Assembly: GCA_030641585.1 (NCBI GenBank)
Contig: DAOWHE010000030.1
Span: 1-13,120, forward strand
Length of the DNA: 13,120 nt
Direction: 5' to 3'
Source of the DNA: Dehalococcoidales bacterium
GTDB lineage: Bacteria > Chloroflexota > Dehalococcoidia > Dehalococcoidales > ARS1013
Shown here: piece after piece, positions 1 to 7,476 of the stretch
Position numbering within the stretch: the first letter of the stretch is position 1
Layout of the letters: each line of letters begins with the position of its first letter
Translations under genes and position numbers: made by a program
The notes under the pieces: model-generated
What the model saw: the letters and a program-made list of their open reading frames with translations, nothing else
The model's database searches: none
What the model was told of the DNA's origin: nothing

Positions 1-478
1 CTACTGCGCCGACGATAAACCCCACCAGGTCATAATCCTTATTGGCATATAAGCCAGGCATCTCTGCCGTTTCACCACCGATGAGGGCGCAACCGACCTC
101 ATGGCAGGCCTGAGATAGTCCCTGGGCAATGGCTGCTATCTGCTCTGGCTTAAGCTTGCCCATAGCGATGTAGTCCAAGAAGAAGAGCGGCTCGGCGCCG
201 CAGGTGAGTATATCATTAACACAGTGGTTAACGAGGTCAATGCCGATAGTATCATGCTTGGCTAGGGCGGCGGCGACTTTAAGCTTGGTGCCGACCCCGT
301 CAACACTGGAGACCAGAACCGGCTGCTTGTAACCCTTAAGCTCAAAAAGCCCGCCAAAGAACCCCGGGCCAGCCAGCACCTCAGGGCGCAGGGTGGAGCG
401 GGCATGCTGTCTAATCAGTTCTTTAACCTTATCGGCAGCATCAATATTAACGCCGGCTGCAGCATAGGTCTCTTTAAT
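1..478 (-). CDS. purM: PurM, phosphoribosylformylglycinamidine cyclo-ligase (N-terminal 159 codons; runs off left edge)
   Basis: PurM closes the imidazole ring of formylglycinamidine ribonucleotide using ATP, giving aminoimidazole ribonucleotide in cytosolic purine synthesis. The family signatures are read in order from the start: AGVNIDAAD (residues 8-16), SSVDGVGTKLK (57-67), then GIDLVNHCVNDI, GAEPLFFLDYIA and GGETAEMPGLY. The family is about 345 residues, so a little under half is present. There is no ATG, GTG or TTG start in the right place. The frame is closed by TAG at 479-481, and the next codon, ATT at 476-478, lies 8 nt from a perfect AGGAGG. By remembered alignment, I-K-E-T-Y-A-A-A-G matches M-S-E-A-Y-K-N-A-G of Bacillus PurM, so ATT sits where the initiator should be. 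The gene is downstream of purF and a small membrane protein on the same strand. The identity is secure; the ATT start is an inference. Confidence 0.95.
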   Translation of the reverse strand, partial: MKETYAAAGVNIDAADKVKELIRQHARSTLRPEVLAGPGFFGGLFELKGYKQPVLVSSVDGVGTKLKVAAALAKHDTIGIDLVNHCVNDILTCGAEPLFFLDYIAMGKLKPEQIAAIAQGLSQACHEVGCALIGGETAEMPGLYANKDYDLVGFIVGAV

Positions 479-486
479 CTACTTTG

Positions 487-492
487 CCTCCT
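487..492 (-). promoter_or_regulatory. Shine-Dalgarno AGGAGG that decides the purM start
   Basis: On the minus strand AGGAGG is followed by 8 nt ending in the in-frame stop TAG, and then by ATT. Its strength and spacing support initiation at ATT even though that codon is rarely used. The nearest conventional in-frame candidate, GTG at codon 34, lies deep inside the conserved N-terminus. Confidence 0.7.
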
Positions 493-522
493 GAAGTTAA
501 AAATCTTTACTAAACCGTGCGG

Positions 523-732
523 TTACCACTTTCTAAACCACTTTCCCCTGCCAGCGGCCGCCGCCAGAGGTGCCACGACAATCCAGAGGCTGATAGTAAT
601 TAGCATAGCCATGGCATAGCTTATTGAGCCTCCGCCGAAGTTTGGAGCAATAACACCCCAGAGAAGCATGGTAAAGAGAGAACTCAAGAAGAAGCCGGGT
701 ATAGCCGCTGCTATTATTAAAGTACAGCCCAT
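523..732 (-). CDS. Small two-helix membrane protein between purF and purM, function unknown
   Basis: This is a 69-residue hypothetical protein that I cannot assign to a family. Two hydrophobic stretches are visible, at about residues 4-29 and 38-60, joined by a short loop containing NFGGGS. The C-terminus is basic (GRGKWFRKW), which suggests a hairpin membrane protein with a cytoplasmic tail by the positive-inside rule. The start is ATG at 730-732, which lies 10 nt after AGGAGG at 743-748. A TTG three codons upstream is only 1 nt from that site and is a poor choice. The gene ends 44 nt before the purM start and sits between two purine genes, so it is probably co-transcribed with them. A role in purine metabolism is not shown. 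Confidence 0.6.
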   Translation of the reverse strand: MGCTLIIAAAIPGFFLSSLFTMLLWGVIAPNFGGGSISYAMAMLITISLWIVVAPLAAAAGRGKWFRKW

Positions 733-880
733 CCTACTCAACCCTCCTTTAACTTGGACTAGCCAGTCCCAAGATATCGGCGAGTTTAATCATAGCACTA
801 GGGCAGTCCAGCTGCAATCGCAGAAAATTTGCCGCCAAGGGCACTAGCAGAACATGGGTAACTGTAATTTCAGCTCACCG

Positions 881-2299
881 CTACTTTACGCCTGAATGAC
901 TCTTGTACTCGGCTGTCATAGCCTCCAGTGCCAGCTTATCCATCTCAAGCTGCACTGGTATGGGATATTCACCGGTGAAGCAGGCAAGGCAAAAGATATC
1001 CCTGGGCAAAGCCACCGCTTTAATCAGTCTGTTGATGCTCAGATAGCCTAATGAGTCGGCACCGATAAAATCCCTGATTTGGGGTATGGTTTTGCGGAAA
1101 GCGATCAGCTCCCAGCGGGTAGCCATATCCACCCCGAAGAAGCAGGGATAGCGGATAGGTGGGGCGCAGACACGCATATGTACTTCTTTAACGCCACCCT
1201 TCTTAAGTAGCCTGATTACCTGAGGTGTGGTAGTGCCTCTGACAATGCTGTCATCAACCAGGACTACCCGCTTGCCTTCTAATATAGAACGTAGAGGATT
1301 GAATTTAAGCTTAACGCCAAGGTCTCTTATTCTTTGGTCAGGTTCAATGAAGGTGCGCCCCATGTAACGGTTCTTAATCAAGCCCTCAGTCGGTGGTATG
1401 CCTGACCTAAGGGCGTAGCCGGCACCGGCCGCTGTGGCTGAATCAGGCACGCCGATAACCAAATCGGCATCTACCGGATATTCTTCAGCCAAGCCCTCGC
1501 CCATTGCCTGCCGTGCCGAGTAGATTAACCGACCATTGATGGTGCTATCGGGGCGGGAAAAGTAAATATATTCAAAAATGCAGAGCGCTCTCCGGTCTAC
1601 CTCTTCCCGGTAACTATCAACCCCTTTCTCAGTGATAGAAACTATCTCGCCGGGTTCAATTTCCCTGACAAAGTGAGCGCCAATATGGTCAAGGGCACAA
1701 CTTTCTGAGGCTAATACCAAAGCGTTACTATTAATAGTTCCCAGGCATAAGGGACGCACACCAAGGGGATCCCGAACTCCAAAGAGACTGTGGCTGGTCA
1801 TAATGGTGAGAGAATATGCCCCCTGAAGCCGGTGCATGGCATATCTAATCTTGCCCAGCCAGTCTTTCTCGGGAGAGGAGAGAATGAGGTTGGCGATGAC
1901 CTCGGTGTCCGTGGAGGTGTGGAAGGTATAGCCCTGATCGGATAGCTCTTTATATAGGGGTTCAGCATTGGTGATGTTGCCGTTATGGGCTATGGCAAAA
2001 GCATTTGAACCATCACCTACTATGATAGGCTGGACATTTGAGCCCCGGCTGGAGCCCCTGGTGGAGTAGCGGTTATGGCCGATGGCGATATTGCCGGTGA
2101 GCCGGCTTAACGATTCCTCGTCAAACACCTGGGATACCAGCCCCGTCTTGGCGTAGACCTGGAGTGTCTTTCCATCGGTGGTAGCAATACCGGCGCTTTC
2201 TTGACCGCGGTGTTGGAGAGCAAATAGAGCAAAAAAGGTAAGTCGGGCTATATCTTCATCGGGGGCATATATACCAAAAATGCCACAAGCCTCGTGCAA
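881..2299 (-). CDS. purF: PurF, amidophosphoribosyltransferase (iron-sulfur type)
   Basis: PurF makes phosphoribosylamine from PRPP and glutamine, the first committed step of purine synthesis. The 472 residues begin MHEACGIFGIY. Cys5 is the expected N-terminal nucleophile of the class II glutaminase domain, exposed by removal of only four residues. HNGNI (105-109) is the expected glutaminase loop. The phosphoribosyltransferase half carries the PRPP loop VVLVDDSIVRGTT (345-357). Cys240, Cys386, Cys437 and Cys440 (the last two in FCLACFTGEYP) match the four ligands of the 4Fe-4S cluster in Bacillus-type PurF, so an oxygen-sensitive cluster is likely. The start is TTG, with AAAGG 9 nt upstream and TAA four codons before it. 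A good promoter lies at 2345-2374. The downstream genes on the strand are the small membrane protein and purM. Confidence 0.97.
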   Translation of the reverse strand: MHEACGIFGIYAPDEDIARLTFFALFALQHRGQESAGIATTDGKTLQVYAKTGLVSQVFDEESLSRLTGNIAIGHNRYSTRGSSRGSNVQPIIVGDGSNAFAIAHNGNITNAEPLYKELSDQGYTFHTSTDTEVIANLILSSPEKDWLGKIRYAMHRLQGAYSLTIMTSHSLFGVRDPLGVRPLCLGTINSNALVLASESCALDHIGAHFVREIEPGEIVSITEKGVDSYREEVDRRALCIFEYIYFSRPDSTINGRLIYSARQAMGEGLAEEYPVDADLVIGVPDSATAAGAGYALRSGIPPTEGLIKNRYMGRTFIEPDQRIRDLGVKLKFNPLRSILEGKRVVLVDDSIVRGTTTPQVIRLLKKGGVKEVHMRVCAPPIRYPCFFGVDMATRWELIAFRKTIPQIRDFIGADSLGYLSINRLIKAVALPRDIFCLACFTGEYPIPVQLEMDKLALEAMTAEYKSHSGVK

Positions 2300-2344
2300 A
2301 TCCGCCTGCCTTTAAACCCAGGTAAACTAACCCTGCTGTCTAAT

Positions 2345-2374
2345 ATTATAGCTCACTGGTGGCTTATAGGTCAA
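2345..2374 (-). promoter_or_regulatory. Sigma70-type promoter for purF
   Basis: On the minus strand, TTGACC (2369-2374) and TATAAT (2345-2350) are separated by 18 nt. The -10 is perfect and the -35 matches at five of six positions. Transcription would start near 2338, giving a leader of about 40 nt before the purF TTG. Nothing like a purine riboswitch fits in so short a leader. The rest of the 179-nt gap (2300-2478) holds only a weak wobble-containing hairpin at 2462-2476, just after the hydrolase-like gene, with no T tract. Confidence 0.75.
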
Positions 2375-2478
2375 TAAAACTTTGCATCTAAAGTGCCATT
2401 TCTGTAACCCACTCGACACAAGCAAGCCCAGTGTGCTAAAGATGCCTCACCGTCCAAAGTAGCCGGCATAGCCAACGG

Positions 2479-3309
2479 TCATGTCCTTGATTTATTAGTA
2501 GAGAAATTAATCTCAAGGAAATCTACAATCTGCTGCCTGACCTTAGGATACTCCCAACTATACTCATGTCCCGGGGTATTAATGCAATGAGAAAAATACT
2601 TTGGTTTCCCCTCAAGCCGACATTTAAACCATCTGTAGGGAGCAATTATTAATATAATTATTAATACCTTGAATCCAGCCATCAGATTCCTATGCACCAC
2701 GGGGTCGGTCACCAGCCCGTTATTGTCTATGGCTAGTGTTCTATCAGTAATTACCCGCCGCGACAGTTGGGGGAAAAATATACCTAATTCAATGCTATAG
2801 ACTTGGCGAAGCCCACCTAGTTGCCACATCACAGCATTACTGAAAGCGGCTCCCGAACTTACTCCTATCAGTATCACCTTGAGGTTACTAATATGTCGAG
2901 TAATGAACCTAAGCTCGGCTGCCATTACCTCTGCCTCGGAGGATATGCCTTTAAAAAAGAAGACGGCCTCCTTCTTTATCTCCCATATATGTGCCCACCA
3001 ACTGTTGCCACTGCGGAAGTTTTGAGTCAGCAGCCAGCTACACCCCGGCTGTTCCAAGGTGGCGGTGACCCCTTCCACAATGCTCCTCTCCCATTGCAGC
3101 AACTGCTCTAACGGTGCGCTTCCCCAGCCACCGGGGTTATGAATAAGGAGAATATCTTTACCCCGAGCCCTGGTGCAAATATCCAAAAGCCTGTTGGTGA
3201 AGCTGGCGCACTTTTTGGCTTCATCTCCAAAAAGTCGTTGGGCTAGATGAAGGGCTTCTTCTTTTAAAGCTAAGTCGTTATCGGTCATCTTTGTCCGCTG
3301 GTTTGACAA
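2479..3309 (-). CDS. Alpha/beta-hydrolase-like protein, substrate unknown
   Basis: I do not recognise a specific family, but the layout fits an alpha/beta hydrolase. A beta strand and turn ILLIHNPGGWG (53-63) come first. A nucleophile elbow G-V-S-S-G (149-153) follows strand VILI and would place the catalytic Ser at 151. A late His is seen in PGHEYSWEYP (His248), followed by a terminal helix. Asp202 could be the acid. Residues 214-225 are very hydrophobic, so membrane association is possible. The start is uncertain. AGGAGG at 3317-3322 is 7 nt from TTG at 3307-3309, chosen here (276 aa). An ATG at 3286-3288 would form an ATGA overlap with the stop of the preceding methyltransferase gene but lacks its own ribosome site. 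It is the last gene of a three-gene set with the methyltransferase and DedA-like genes. Confidence 0.7.
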   Translation of the reverse strand: MSNQRTKMTDNDLALKEEALHLAQRLFGDEAKKCASFTNRLLDICTRARGKDILLIHNPGGWGSAPLEQLLQWERSIVEGVTATLEQPGCSWLLTQNFRSGNSWWAHIWEIKKEAVFFFKGISSEAEVMAAELRFITRHISNLKVILIGVSSGAAFSNAVMWQLGGLRQVYSIELGIFFPQLSRRVITDRTLAIDNNGLVTDPVVHRNLMAGFKVLIIILIIAPYRWFKCRLEGKPKYFSHCINTPGHEYSWEYPKVRQQIVDFLEINFSTNKSRT

Positions 3310-3854
3310 CAATATTCCTCCTTAATCCCTGACCTACCTTTCTGCTTGAGGTAGGTTATGTCTCCCTTTTGCCAGACCCAGAGGTGGTGGTCGGGTATAA
3401 TCCAGCCGGCGATAGACTGTCTGTAAGGATAGACAACAAAAACGGCTTCAGCCACCCTATGGAGTTCATCCAACGCCTGCTTAGCATCATCAGTGGTCGG
3501 CAAGTGCTCCAGCAGGTGACTGGCGAAGGCAGCCCCAAAGCTCTTATCGGCGAAAGGGATATGTCTGACATCAGCAACTACCCCACACGGAGAACCTTCA
3601 AATGCTCGGGGGTTAATATCTAAGCAGACATCACCGTAACCGTGAGCCATGCCGAATCTAAAAAAACGGCGACGCCGGGTAATCCCAAAAGGTCCACCGG
3701 CCACAAGGAGTGGCTTGTTTCTCTCCAAGGCGTAACTACTAGCCGCTTGATATTTCCTGTCTTTGTCTCGATTTTCACTTATCAAAACAATCAGTTGCCA
3801 GCCGCCTACTCCGAGGAATATCCCCAGTATTATAAACAGAACAAGATACGCCAT
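3285..3854 (-). CDS. Membrane-anchored SAM-dependent methyltransferase (type 11-like)
   Basis: This 189-residue protein starts with a transmembrane helix (about 3-26) followed by a charged cytoplasmic linker, then a class I methyltransferase core. Visible motifs are LLVAGGPFG (49-57, the SAM-binding glycine loop in modified form) and CLDINP with Asp79 ending strand 2. ADVRHIPFADKSF (94-106) and SHLLEHL (112-118) follow in the order typical of Methyltransf_11 proteins, then ALDELHRV. PDHHLWVW (154-161) is a further distinctive segment. The domain is short, so the C-terminal strands may be reduced. The start is ATG, 11 nt after AGGAG. A GTG four codons earlier overlaps that site and was rejected. 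The Shine-Dalgarno overlaps the stop of the upstream DedA-like gene, and the 3' end overlaps the hydrolase-like gene. The substrate is unknown; a lipid or small hydrophobic molecule would suit the membrane location. Confidence 0.75.
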   Translation of the reverse strand: MAYLVLFIILGIFLGVGGWQLIVLISENRDKDRKYQAASSYALERNKPLLVAGGPFGITRRRRFFRFGMAHGYGDVCLDINPRAFEGSPCGVVADVRHIPFADKSFGAAFASHLLEHLPTTDDAKQALDELHRVAEAVFVVYPYRQSIAGWIIPDHHLWVWQKGDITYLKQKGRSGIKEEYCCQTSGQR

Positions 3855-3870
3855 GTAATCATGCACTCCT

Positions 3871-4497
3871 TTATATATCCAAGAATGAGAACAGGGAAGT
3901 CAGTCCGAAATAGCCGCAAAAAGCGATAAACAGGCCCTTAACTGCGCTGCCCAGGAAGCAGAAGAAAAAGAACTTGTGCGGCGGGTAACGGAGGGTGGCT
4001 ATGGCAATAGTCATCGGTAAATGTAGGGGGTTGAATACAGCCGACATGAGAAAGACTGCCAGCGAACCATGCCGCTTGGACCAGTCCGTGGCTCTGTCAT
4101 AGAAGCGACCACCGAACTTAGCGGCGACTTTCTTGGATAGACCCCTGCCCCCATAGCCAATCAAGAAAGTGATCAATTGACCCAAACTAGCGCCTAATGC
4201 TGAGAGCAGCCCGACCAATATTGGCGCCAGTACACCCCACTCGGAAGCTATTATGCCTGGCAGGGTAAATACCAAAAGCCAATAAGGGACTGGTATCGCG
4301 GTTATGCTGAAAGTACTTCCGGCAATAAAGGCAACAATGAGCACACCCGCAAGACCATATCTTGCCACATAGGTCGAGCTCATCAACTCATCTTTGTAGT
4401 AAATAGCGGCAACGAAGAGACCGATGGTAGCCACTATTGCTAGGGCACCTATCCAAATCTCTTTTCTCGACCAGTATGGCCTGTCCTCTTGCTCCAT
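3871..4497 (-). CDS. DedA/VTT-domain (SNARE-associated) membrane protein
   Basis: This 208-residue integral membrane protein has about six hydrophobic segments (roughly 13-33, 48-66, 68-85, 88-115, 145-167 and 173-198). The central part, with GYGGRGLSKK (114-123), KRHGSLAVFLMSAVFNPLHL (141-160) and PPHKFFFFCFLGSAVKG (172-188), resembles the VTT/SNARE-associated domain of DedA and YqaA-type proteins. That group includes proposed lipid flippases and transporters. The classical DedA motif with a conserved Arg after the F-x-R-F element is not evident; here the position reads SAVFNP. The start is ATG with a weak GGTG ribosome site. It is the first gene of the methyltransferase/hydrolase set and its stop codon overlaps the next ribosome binding site. 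Family placement is by pattern only. Confidence 0.7.
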   Translation of the reverse strand: MEQEDRPYWSRKEIWIGALAIVATIGLFVAAIYYKDELMSSTYVARYGLAGVLIVAFIAGSTFSITAIPVPYWLLVFTLPGIIASEWGVLAPILVGLLSALGASLGQLITFLIGYGGRGLSKKVAAKFGGRFYDRATDWSKRHGSLAVFLMSAVFNPLHLPMTIAIATLRYPPHKFFFFCFLGSAVKGLFIAFCGYFGLTSLFSFLDI

Positions 4498-4597
4498 AGT
4501 TTCACCATGCCTGTTCTATTTAACAAACCTGAGCAGCTTGCCGTCTCTGCCGTTGAGAGAATAAATCCTCAGTATAGGTTAGAATTTCGCCGATTTT

Positions 4598-4621
4598 TTG
4601 TGGTTTTGTATTTTACCACAA
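4598..4621. repeat. Perfect inverted repeat between clpC and the DedA-like gene
   Basis: TTGTGGT (4598-4604) and ACCACAA (4615-4621) are exact reverse complements around a 10-nt AT-only spacer apart from one G. Neither strand has a T tract after the hairpin; the minus strand carries A residues there. A standard intrinsic terminator for clpC is therefore not supported. It could be an operator for the downstream DedA operon. A -10-like TATACT lies at 4571-4576 (minus) without a convincing -35. The rest of the 190-nt gap shows nothing clear. Confidence 0.5.
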
Positions 4622-4687
4622 CCGAGCTTTAACCTGAAACTCTTCCTGCCTCAATCTAGTGACGCCGAATTACTAACCACTTGAGCA

Positions 4688-7141
4688 CTAGCTAGCTGCT
4701 TCGGTGACTTCTTTTACCGAAAAGATTAGCTCATCAGCCCCGCGCTCAACTATGATAGTGTCACCTGGGCTGAACTCGCCTTGCAGCAACTTACTTGATA
4801 GGGGATTTTCCACATAGCGCTCAATGGCTCTTCTCAAGGGTCGTGCTCCATAGGTCGGGTCATAGCCTACTTCAGTCAGCCATGCTTTTGCCTCCTGGGT
4901 AATCTCAACTCCCATTTTACGGTCAGCCAGACGCTTTTGTAAGTCACCAACCAGAAGCTCAACAATGCTTCTGAGCTGTTCCTCGGTCAGCTCGTGGAAA
5001 ACTATAATCTCGTCTATTCGGTTTAAAAACTCAGGGCGGAAGGTTTTTTTCACCTCAGCCATCACCTTTCCCTTCATTTGCTCGTAGCCACTCTTCCGAG
5101 CCCTGGCTTTGTCTTTTGATGCAGCAAAGCCCATAGCCATATCGCGTTTAATAAGTTCAACCCCGGCATTCGAGGTCATGATAACCAACGTGTTCTTGAA
5201 GTCTACTGTTCGCCCATGGCCGTCGGTTAATCGTCCGTCATCAAGAATCTGCAAGAGGCTATTAAATACCTCAGGGTGTGCCTTCTCAATCTCATCCAGC
5301 AGCAATACCCGGTAGGGGCGCCGTCTGATGGCTTCGGTCAGTTGCCCGCCTTCCTCGTAGCCAATATAGCCCGGCGGGGCGCCGATTAGGCGTGACACCG
5401 TGTGCTTCTCCTGGTATTCCGACATATCCAGGCGTACCATGGCGTTTTCATCACCGAAGAGGAACCAAGCCAGGGTTCTAGCCAGCTCGGTCTTGCCAAC
5501 ACCGGTGGGGCCCAGGAACATAAAACTGCCAATAGGGCGTCTTGGGTCCTTGAGACCGGCCCGGCTTCTCCTGATAGCCTCCGAAATAGCTTTTACCGCC
5601 TCCTCCTGATTTACCAGACGCTCGTGAATCCGCTCCTCCATATGGAGCAGTTTCTCAGCCTCGCCCTCCAGCATTTGAGATACCGGGATGCCCGTCCAGC
5701 TGGAGACCAGCCAGGCAATAGCCTCTGCATCAACCACCTCGTCAATCTTCTCCTGCTGAAGCCACTGGTTCTTAGCCTGGTTGTACGCCTCTTCTAGGTG
5801 TGCTCTCTCGGTCTTGAGCTGGGCGGCGCGCTCGTAGTCCTGACGCTGTGAGGCAGCTTCCTCTTCATTGGTCAGTTGCTTGAGTTGGCTCTCCAGCGAC
5901 CTGACCTCTGGCGGTGCGCTCTCAGTGTCAAGACGCAATTTACTGGCCGCCTCATCAATTAAGTCAATAGCCTTATCGGGCAAAAATCTATCCGAGATGT
6001 AACGCTGACTCAGGCGGGCCGCCGCCTCCAAAGCAGCATCACTAATCTTAATCTTATGGTGTGCCTCATACCTGGGGCGCAGCCCGCTGAGTATCTTTAT
6101 AGTAGCCTCAACATCAGGCTCGCTGACCAATACCGGCTGGAGGCGCCGCTCCAGGGCCTTGTCCTTCTCAATAAACTTGCGGTACTCATCCAGAGTGGTA
6201 GCGCCGACACACTGCAGCTCGCCACTGGCCAGGGCTGGCTTGAGCATGTTTGAGGCATCAATAGCTCCCTCAGCGGCTCCAGCACCAACAACAGTGTGGA
6301 TTTCATCAATGAACAGTATTACCTCACCCTGCGCCTGGCGAACTTCATCAATAACTGCTTTAAGCCGTTCCTCAAACTCACCGCGGAACTTGCTGCCGGC
6401 CACCAGAGCCCCCATATCCAGAGCCATAACCTTGCGTCCCCTCAACGATTCGGGGACGTCATCGGCGGCAATCTTCTGAGCCACTCCTTCAGCAATGGCC
6501 GTTTTGCCTACCCCGGCATCACCAACAATTACCGGGTTGTTCTTGGTACGCCGGGTGAGTATCTGCATCACCCGCTTAATCTCCTCATCCCGGCCGATAA
6601 CCGGGTCGAGCTTGCCGGCTCGGGCGAGTTCAGTCAGGTCACGGCTGTATTTGGCTAAGGAGCGGTAGCGGCTCTCGGCACTGGCATCGGTAACCCGGTG
6701 CCCGCCGCGAATCTTCTGTAGTGCCCGGTAGACCTTCTCCTGGCCAACACCGGCGCTGTGAAGAATGTTGGCTGCCTCACCCTTCTCCTCCCCGCTCATG
6801 GCAATCAGCAGGTGTTCAGTGCCGGTAAACTCATCCTTGAACCTATCGGCTTCCTCACCAGCCTTCGTTAGCAGTTGGGCAACCTCCGGCGTAGCGTAGA
6901 TTTGCCCAGTTGCATAAGTAACCTTCGGTACCTTATCTAAGCCCGCCTCAACCTGCTGCCTCACGGCTTCAATATTAACCCCAAGCTCCTTCAATATATC
7001 ACCAACCAGACCTCCCTCCTGCCGGAGTAGTGCCAGCAGGATATGCGTTACAGCCCACTGGTTATGATGATACTGACGAACTATCTCCTGAGATAAAGCC
7101 AGTGCTTCCTGTGCCTGTTCAGTAAATCTCTCCTGTTTCAT
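4688..7141 (-). CDS. clpC: ClpC, Clp/Hsp100 AAA+ unfoldase
   Basis: ClpC unfolds substrates and feeds them to the ClpP protease. The 817 residues show an N-terminal Clp_N double repeat (about 1-145). The first AAA+ module has Walker A GDAGVGKT (207-214), Walker B LFIDE (276-280) and finger ERR (331-333). A short charged middle coil follows (about 415-460, UVR-like EEEAASQRQDYERAAQLKTE). The second module has GPTGVGKT (544-551), LLLDE (613-617) and FRPEFLNRID (701-710). The short middle domain and the ClpP-binding loop tripeptide MGF (670-672) separate it from ClpB, whose middle domain is far longer. ATG follows AGGAGG by 9 nt, and that site lies inside the end of hspR, with only 3 nt between the genes, suggesting coupling. 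The adaptor that would engage its middle domain is not in this window. Confidence 0.95.
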   Translation of the reverse strand: MKQERFTEQAQEALALSQEIVRQYHHNQWAVTHILLALLRQEGGLVGDILKELGVNIEAVRQQVEAGLDKVPKVTYATGQIYATPEVAQLLTKAGEEADRFKDEFTGTEHLLIAMSGEEKGEAANILHSAGVGQEKVYRALQKIRGGHRVTDASAESRYRSLAKYSRDLTELARAGKLDPVIGRDEEIKRVMQILTRRTKNNPVIVGDAGVGKTAIAEGVAQKIAADDVPESLRGRKVMALDMGALVAGSKFRGEFEERLKAVIDEVRQAQGEVILFIDEIHTVVGAGAAEGAIDASNMLKPALASGELQCVGATTLDEYRKFIEKDKALERRLQPVLVSEPDVEATIKILSGLRPRYEAHHKIKISDAALEAAARLSQRYISDRFLPDKAIDLIDEAASKLRLDTESAPPEVRSLESQLKQLTNEEEAASQRQDYERAAQLKTERAHLEEAYNQAKNQWLQQEKIDEVVDAEAIAWLVSSWTGIPVSQMLEGEAEKLLHMEERIHERLVNQEEAVKAISEAIRRSRAGLKDPRRPIGSFMFLGPTGVGKTELARTLAWFLFGDENAMVRLDMSEYQEKHTVSRLIGAPPGYIGYEEGGQLTEAIRRRPYRVLLLDEIEKAHPEVFNSLLQILDDGRLTDGHGRTVDFKNTLVIMTSNAGVELIKRDMAMGFAASKDKARARKSGYEQMKGKVMAEVKKTFRPEFLNRIDEIIVFHELTEEQLRSIVELLVGDLQKRLADRKMGVEITQEAKAWLTEVGYDPTYGARPLRRAIERYVENPLSSKLLQGEFSPGDTIIVERGADELIFSVKEVTEAAS

Positions 7142-7144
7142 AGC

Positions 7145-7450
7145 TTATGCCCTCCTATACCTTTCAAGCTCTGACTTTAGCTCCTCGTTGGCCTGCTTGA
7201 GCTCAGCCAAACGCTTAGACATTCTCATGATTACCTCTACCCCGGCCAGGTTAACCCCGAGGTCTTCCATAAGTGTCATCACCCGGTGGAGCAGGGCTAT
7301 GTCATCATCCGAATAAAGCCTGATATTACCCGGTGACCGATAGGGCTTTATTACACCTACCTTTTCGTAGTAGCGCAGGGTATAAGTCCGGGTACTAAGT
7401 ATCTCGGCGGCTATGCTTATTACATAGCGTGGTCTGTCATCCTTGTTCAT
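7145..7450 (-). CDS. hspR: HspR-type MerR-family heat-shock repressor
   Basis: HspR proteins repress chaperone genes by binding HAIR inverted repeats and are themselves controlled by DnaK availability in actinobacteria. The 101 residues open with a MerR helix-turn-helix, VISIAAEILSTRTYTLRYYE (10-29), a wing region with GNIRLYSDDD (41-50), and the HspR hallmark GVNLAGVEVIM (65-75). A charged coiled coil (about 76-99), the likely dimer helix, ends the protein. No cysteines or metal-binding tail are seen, which fits HspR rather than metal-sensing MerR members. ATG follows GAGG. It lies between the DnaJ-like gene (26 nt upstream) and clpC (3 nt downstream), so it most likely autoregulates this operon. 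The operator itself was not recognised. Confidence 0.9.
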   Translation of the reverse strand: MNKDDRPRYVISIAAEILSTRTYTLRYYEKVGVIKPYRSPGNIRLYSDDDIALLHRVMTLMEDLGVNLAGVEVIMRMSKRLAELKQANEELKSELERYRRA

Positions 7451-7476
7451 GCTTACCTCGCTTGTACAGTTTGTTA

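Noticed and set aside
751..773. Imperfect hairpin CTTGGACT/AGTCCCAAG as a terminator between purF and the small membrane protein
   Set aside because: It has a bulge and no T tract on the minus strand, and it directly precedes the ribosome site of the next gene.
2391..2401. AAGTGCCATTT shared with 12699-12709 as a possible regulatory repeat
   Set aside because: An 11-nt match is expected many times by chance in a 13-kb window, and the two contexts have nothing else in common.
3864..3866. GTG as the methyltransferase start
   Set aside because: It overlaps the AGGAG ribosome site; the ATG four codons later has workable spacing of 11 nt.
4688..7141. ClpB instead of ClpC
   Set aside because: The middle domain is short and a ClpP-binding loop tripeptide (MGF) is present, both against ClpB.
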